Shown here: one piece after another, positions 23,839-25,406 of the stretch
Layout: each line of letters begins with the position of its first letter
Numbering within the stretch: position 1 is the stretch's first letter
From: an uncultured Collinsella sp.
Lineage (GTDB): Bacteria > Actinomycetota > Coriobacteriia > Coriobacteriales > Coriobacteriaceae
Direction: 5' to 3'
NCBI GenBank assembly: GCA_902467875.1
Contig: CABQWP010000026.1
Location: 1 to 25,406 of the forward strand
DNA: 25,406 nucleotides
The notes under the pieces: generated by a model
Database searches by the model: none
Seen by the model: only the letters and a program-made list of their open reading frames with translations
What the model was told of the DNA's origin: nothing
Position numbers and translations under genes: made by a program

Positions 23839-25406
23839 GTAAGGACCCATGCCTGGGCGGGCCCCCCGTTGGGCTCGTAGAGCCATACCGTGTTGCCCTC
23901 CGAGGTCCGCTGCCCCCGGTCGTCCAGCGCCAGCCCGGAGGCGGACGTGAATGAGTAGCGGCCTCCGCCCAGGGCCGAGACGCGCCACAGCTGCGAGGCG
24001 GAGCCGTCCGCCTCGGCCAGCACCGCCCGGTTGCCCGACTCGGTCAGCATCAGGCCGCCCGAGGAGACCCTGTAGAGGCCCGTCGCCCCGTCGCGCTCGA
24101 GGGAGAGGGCGCCCGCGCCCGAGGACAGCGAGCAGCCCGATGCGGAGGCCGACACGGCCATCCGGGCGTCGAGGGCGGCCGCGAGGCGGTAGGAGCCGTC
24201 GTCTATAACTTTCTCTAATGTTGCGATTCGGTATTTTGCTGCCAGGTCGTACCTGGCGCTCCATTTGCTGTTCGATTCCTTGGAGACGTTTGATGCCGCA
24301 GTAAGCTCAGCCTTGGCGCCTTGAACTTTCCATTCCCTCTGGTTCATCGCGTACGCAACAGTCCCGTTCTGAATCCCCGAGATGCTCGGCGGGAAGGACT
24401 GGTTGTCGGCATCGATGGAAAAGCTCTCTTCTTTGGCATCCAGGTGCTGCTGAATGCGATCGGCATACTTCTCGGCCCATTCATCGGCCTTGCCATTTCG
24501 CACGAAGTAATTGTTGGATAGGTCGGTCGAGCGGTAGGTGTAGTCGTCCTTCTGATAGTTAGCCGTGTGGTCGGAGTGGGCGATTGCCATGAGCTCGTCA
24601 GTCAGGCCAAAGTACAGATGGCACTGGTCCAGGTCTCCGTACCAGTTGTCGCTGGTGTCGTCCCAGGTTAGGTCCATCTGGCACCATTTGCCGTCGATCT
24701 TTACGGCGTTCCAGGTGTGTCCGTTGCCGGTGATGCGGCCGTTGGCGATGCCCGCGGCGTCAAGGAGCTTGGAGTAGATGCGCTGGTAGCTCTCGCAGGT
24801 GCCCTGGTGGCGCGTGAGGCCGCTTTCGGCCGAGCAGTAGTTGAGGCTATGGTCGTACTCCAGCTGGTCGAGCGTCCAGTCGTGGAGCCACAGCGCCATG
24901 TCGTATTCCGAGCCGTCTGTCTCTTGCCTGCACTGGGTCACGGCGTTGTTGACGATCTGCGTGACGCTTGGGCGTGAGGCGTCGTTTACGGTCACCTCCG
25001 CCGTGGCGCGCAGGTAGTAGATCCCCTTGTCGTTTTGGGGGTCGTTTCTGTCGCTGTCCATAAAGTAGAAGTAGATGCGGTACGTGCCCGATGCCGTGAA
25101 GTCGAAGGTAAAGTCGTGGCCCGCGGTGCCCAGGCTGTAGTAGCCGGCCCATGCCGGACGCGACGGGTCGCAGACGCTTTCCTGGCTGCCGCCGTCCCAG
25201 TAGGTGGGCACGTCCATGCGCGCCTTGGCCTGGGACGAGCCGTTGGTTTGGGTTACGTGGAAGGTCGTCGCGGTGCCCGCGGGGGCGTCGTTCCACGAGA
25301 CGGTGAAGGTGACGCCGTTTTGGGTTGACGTTGCGGAGTGGGCGTAGGTGGTTTGTGACGTGGTGGAGATTGCGGCGGGCGCGGGGTTGGCTTGGGCGCG
25401 AAGGGA
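23835..25406 (-). CDS. Secreted transglutaminase-like protein with C-terminal ricin-type lectin (5' end beyond window)
   Basis: The frame is open to the window edge, giving 523 visible residues. The first visible residues, SLRAQANPAPA, look like the end of a signal peptide with cleavage after AQA. A beta-sandwich-like region with repeated TFTVSW and DFTFDFTASGTYRIYFYF motifs follows. The transglutaminase/protease-like core has the triad Cys204 (GTCESY), His230 (GHTWN) and Asp245 (MDLTWDD). The last 120 residues (23838-24204) form a beta-trefoil ricin-type lectin with ASQLWRVS and AQAWVLT repeats; its DNA is much more GC-rich than the linker before it. No LPxTG anchor is seen. Probably acts on or at the cell surface. 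Reads convergently into the polysaccharide operon with overlapping stop codons. Confidence 0.85.
   Translation of the reverse strand, partial: SLRAQANPAPAAISTTSQTTYAHSATSTQNGVTFTVSWNDAPAGTATTFHVTQTNGSSQAKARMDVPTYWDGGSQESVCDPSRPAWAGYYSLGTAGHDFTFDFTASGTYRIYFYFMDSDRNDPQNDKGIYYLRATAEVTVNDASRPSVTQIVNNAVTQCRQETDGSEYDMALWLHDWTLDQLEYDHSLNYCSAESGLTRHQGTCESYQRIYSKLLDAAGIANGRITGNGHTWNAVKIDGKWCQMDLTWDDTSDNWYGDLDQCHLYFGLTDELMAIAHSDHTANYQKDDYTYRSTDLSNNYFVRNGKADEWAEKYADRIQQHLDAKEESFSIDADNQSFPPSISGIQNGTVAYAMNQREWKVQGAKAELTAASNVSKESNSKWSARYDLAAKYRIATLEKVIDDGSYRLAAALDARMAVSASASGCSLSSGAGALSLERDGATGLYRVSSGGLMLTESGNRAVLAEADGSASQLWRVSALGGGRYSFTSASGLALDDRGQRTSEGNTVWLYEPNGGPAQAWVLT

Noticed and set aside
23835..24210. 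LPxTG or other sortase anchor at the end of the transglutaminase-like protein
   Set aside because: The protein ends in the lectin repeat AQAWVLT with no LPxTG, hydrophobic segment or basic tail.

Overview
The window looks like chromosomal DNA of a high-GC gut actinobacterium of the class Coriobacteriia, most like Collinsella. This is a judgement from protein style, codon use (GC-rich third positions in the housekeeping genes) and the crowd of palindromic intergenic repeats; no search was run. No rRNA, tRNA, CRISPR array or transposase gene was seen.

Left part (1-12.8 kb): ordinary housekeeping genes separated by unusually repeat-rich gaps. valS (valyl-tRNA synthetase) lies between two copies, in opposite orientation, of a structured repeat (family A). 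folC follows, then a convergent M24 Xaa-Pro peptidase gene whose two flanking gaps carry the same set of repeats (families B and C and a shared 27-30 nt unit). A minus-strand operon follows, encoding two FAD oxidoreductases and a DUF1667 protein, apparently a redox complex of the anaerobic glycerol-3-phosphate dehydrogenase type. Then come a small membrane zinc-ribbon protein and thrS, whose product lacks the usual N-terminal TGS domain. thrS ends at two consecutive strong intrinsic terminators.

Right part (12.8-23.8 kb): a cell-surface polysaccharide locus on the plus strand with visibly lower GC. The order is a NusG-like (LoaP/RfaH-type) antiterminator, an undecaprenyl-phosphate sugar transferase, two GT2 glycosyltransferases, a 55-codon small ORF, an EpsG/Wzy-type polymerase, two more GT2 glycosyltransferases, a polysaccharide pyruvyl transferase, a Wzx flippase and an FrhB-like Fe-S protein. 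This is enough to start, extend, decorate, export and polymerise a repeat unit on undecaprenyl phosphate. No chain-length regulator or tyrosine kinase is visible.

The most interesting signal is just upstream of this locus. A perfect TATAAT promoter element pointing at the antiterminator gene lies between two inverted copies of a 15-bp sequence (12816-12830 and 12923-12937). This is the layout of an invertible, phase-variable promoter and would switch the whole polysaccharide locus on and off. The idea is inferred from sequence alone; no recombinase gene is in the window.

The right edge holds a minus-strand, 5'-truncated gene for a secreted transglutaminase-like protein with a C-terminal ricin-type lectin module. 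Its stop codon overlaps the stop codon of the polysaccharide locus.
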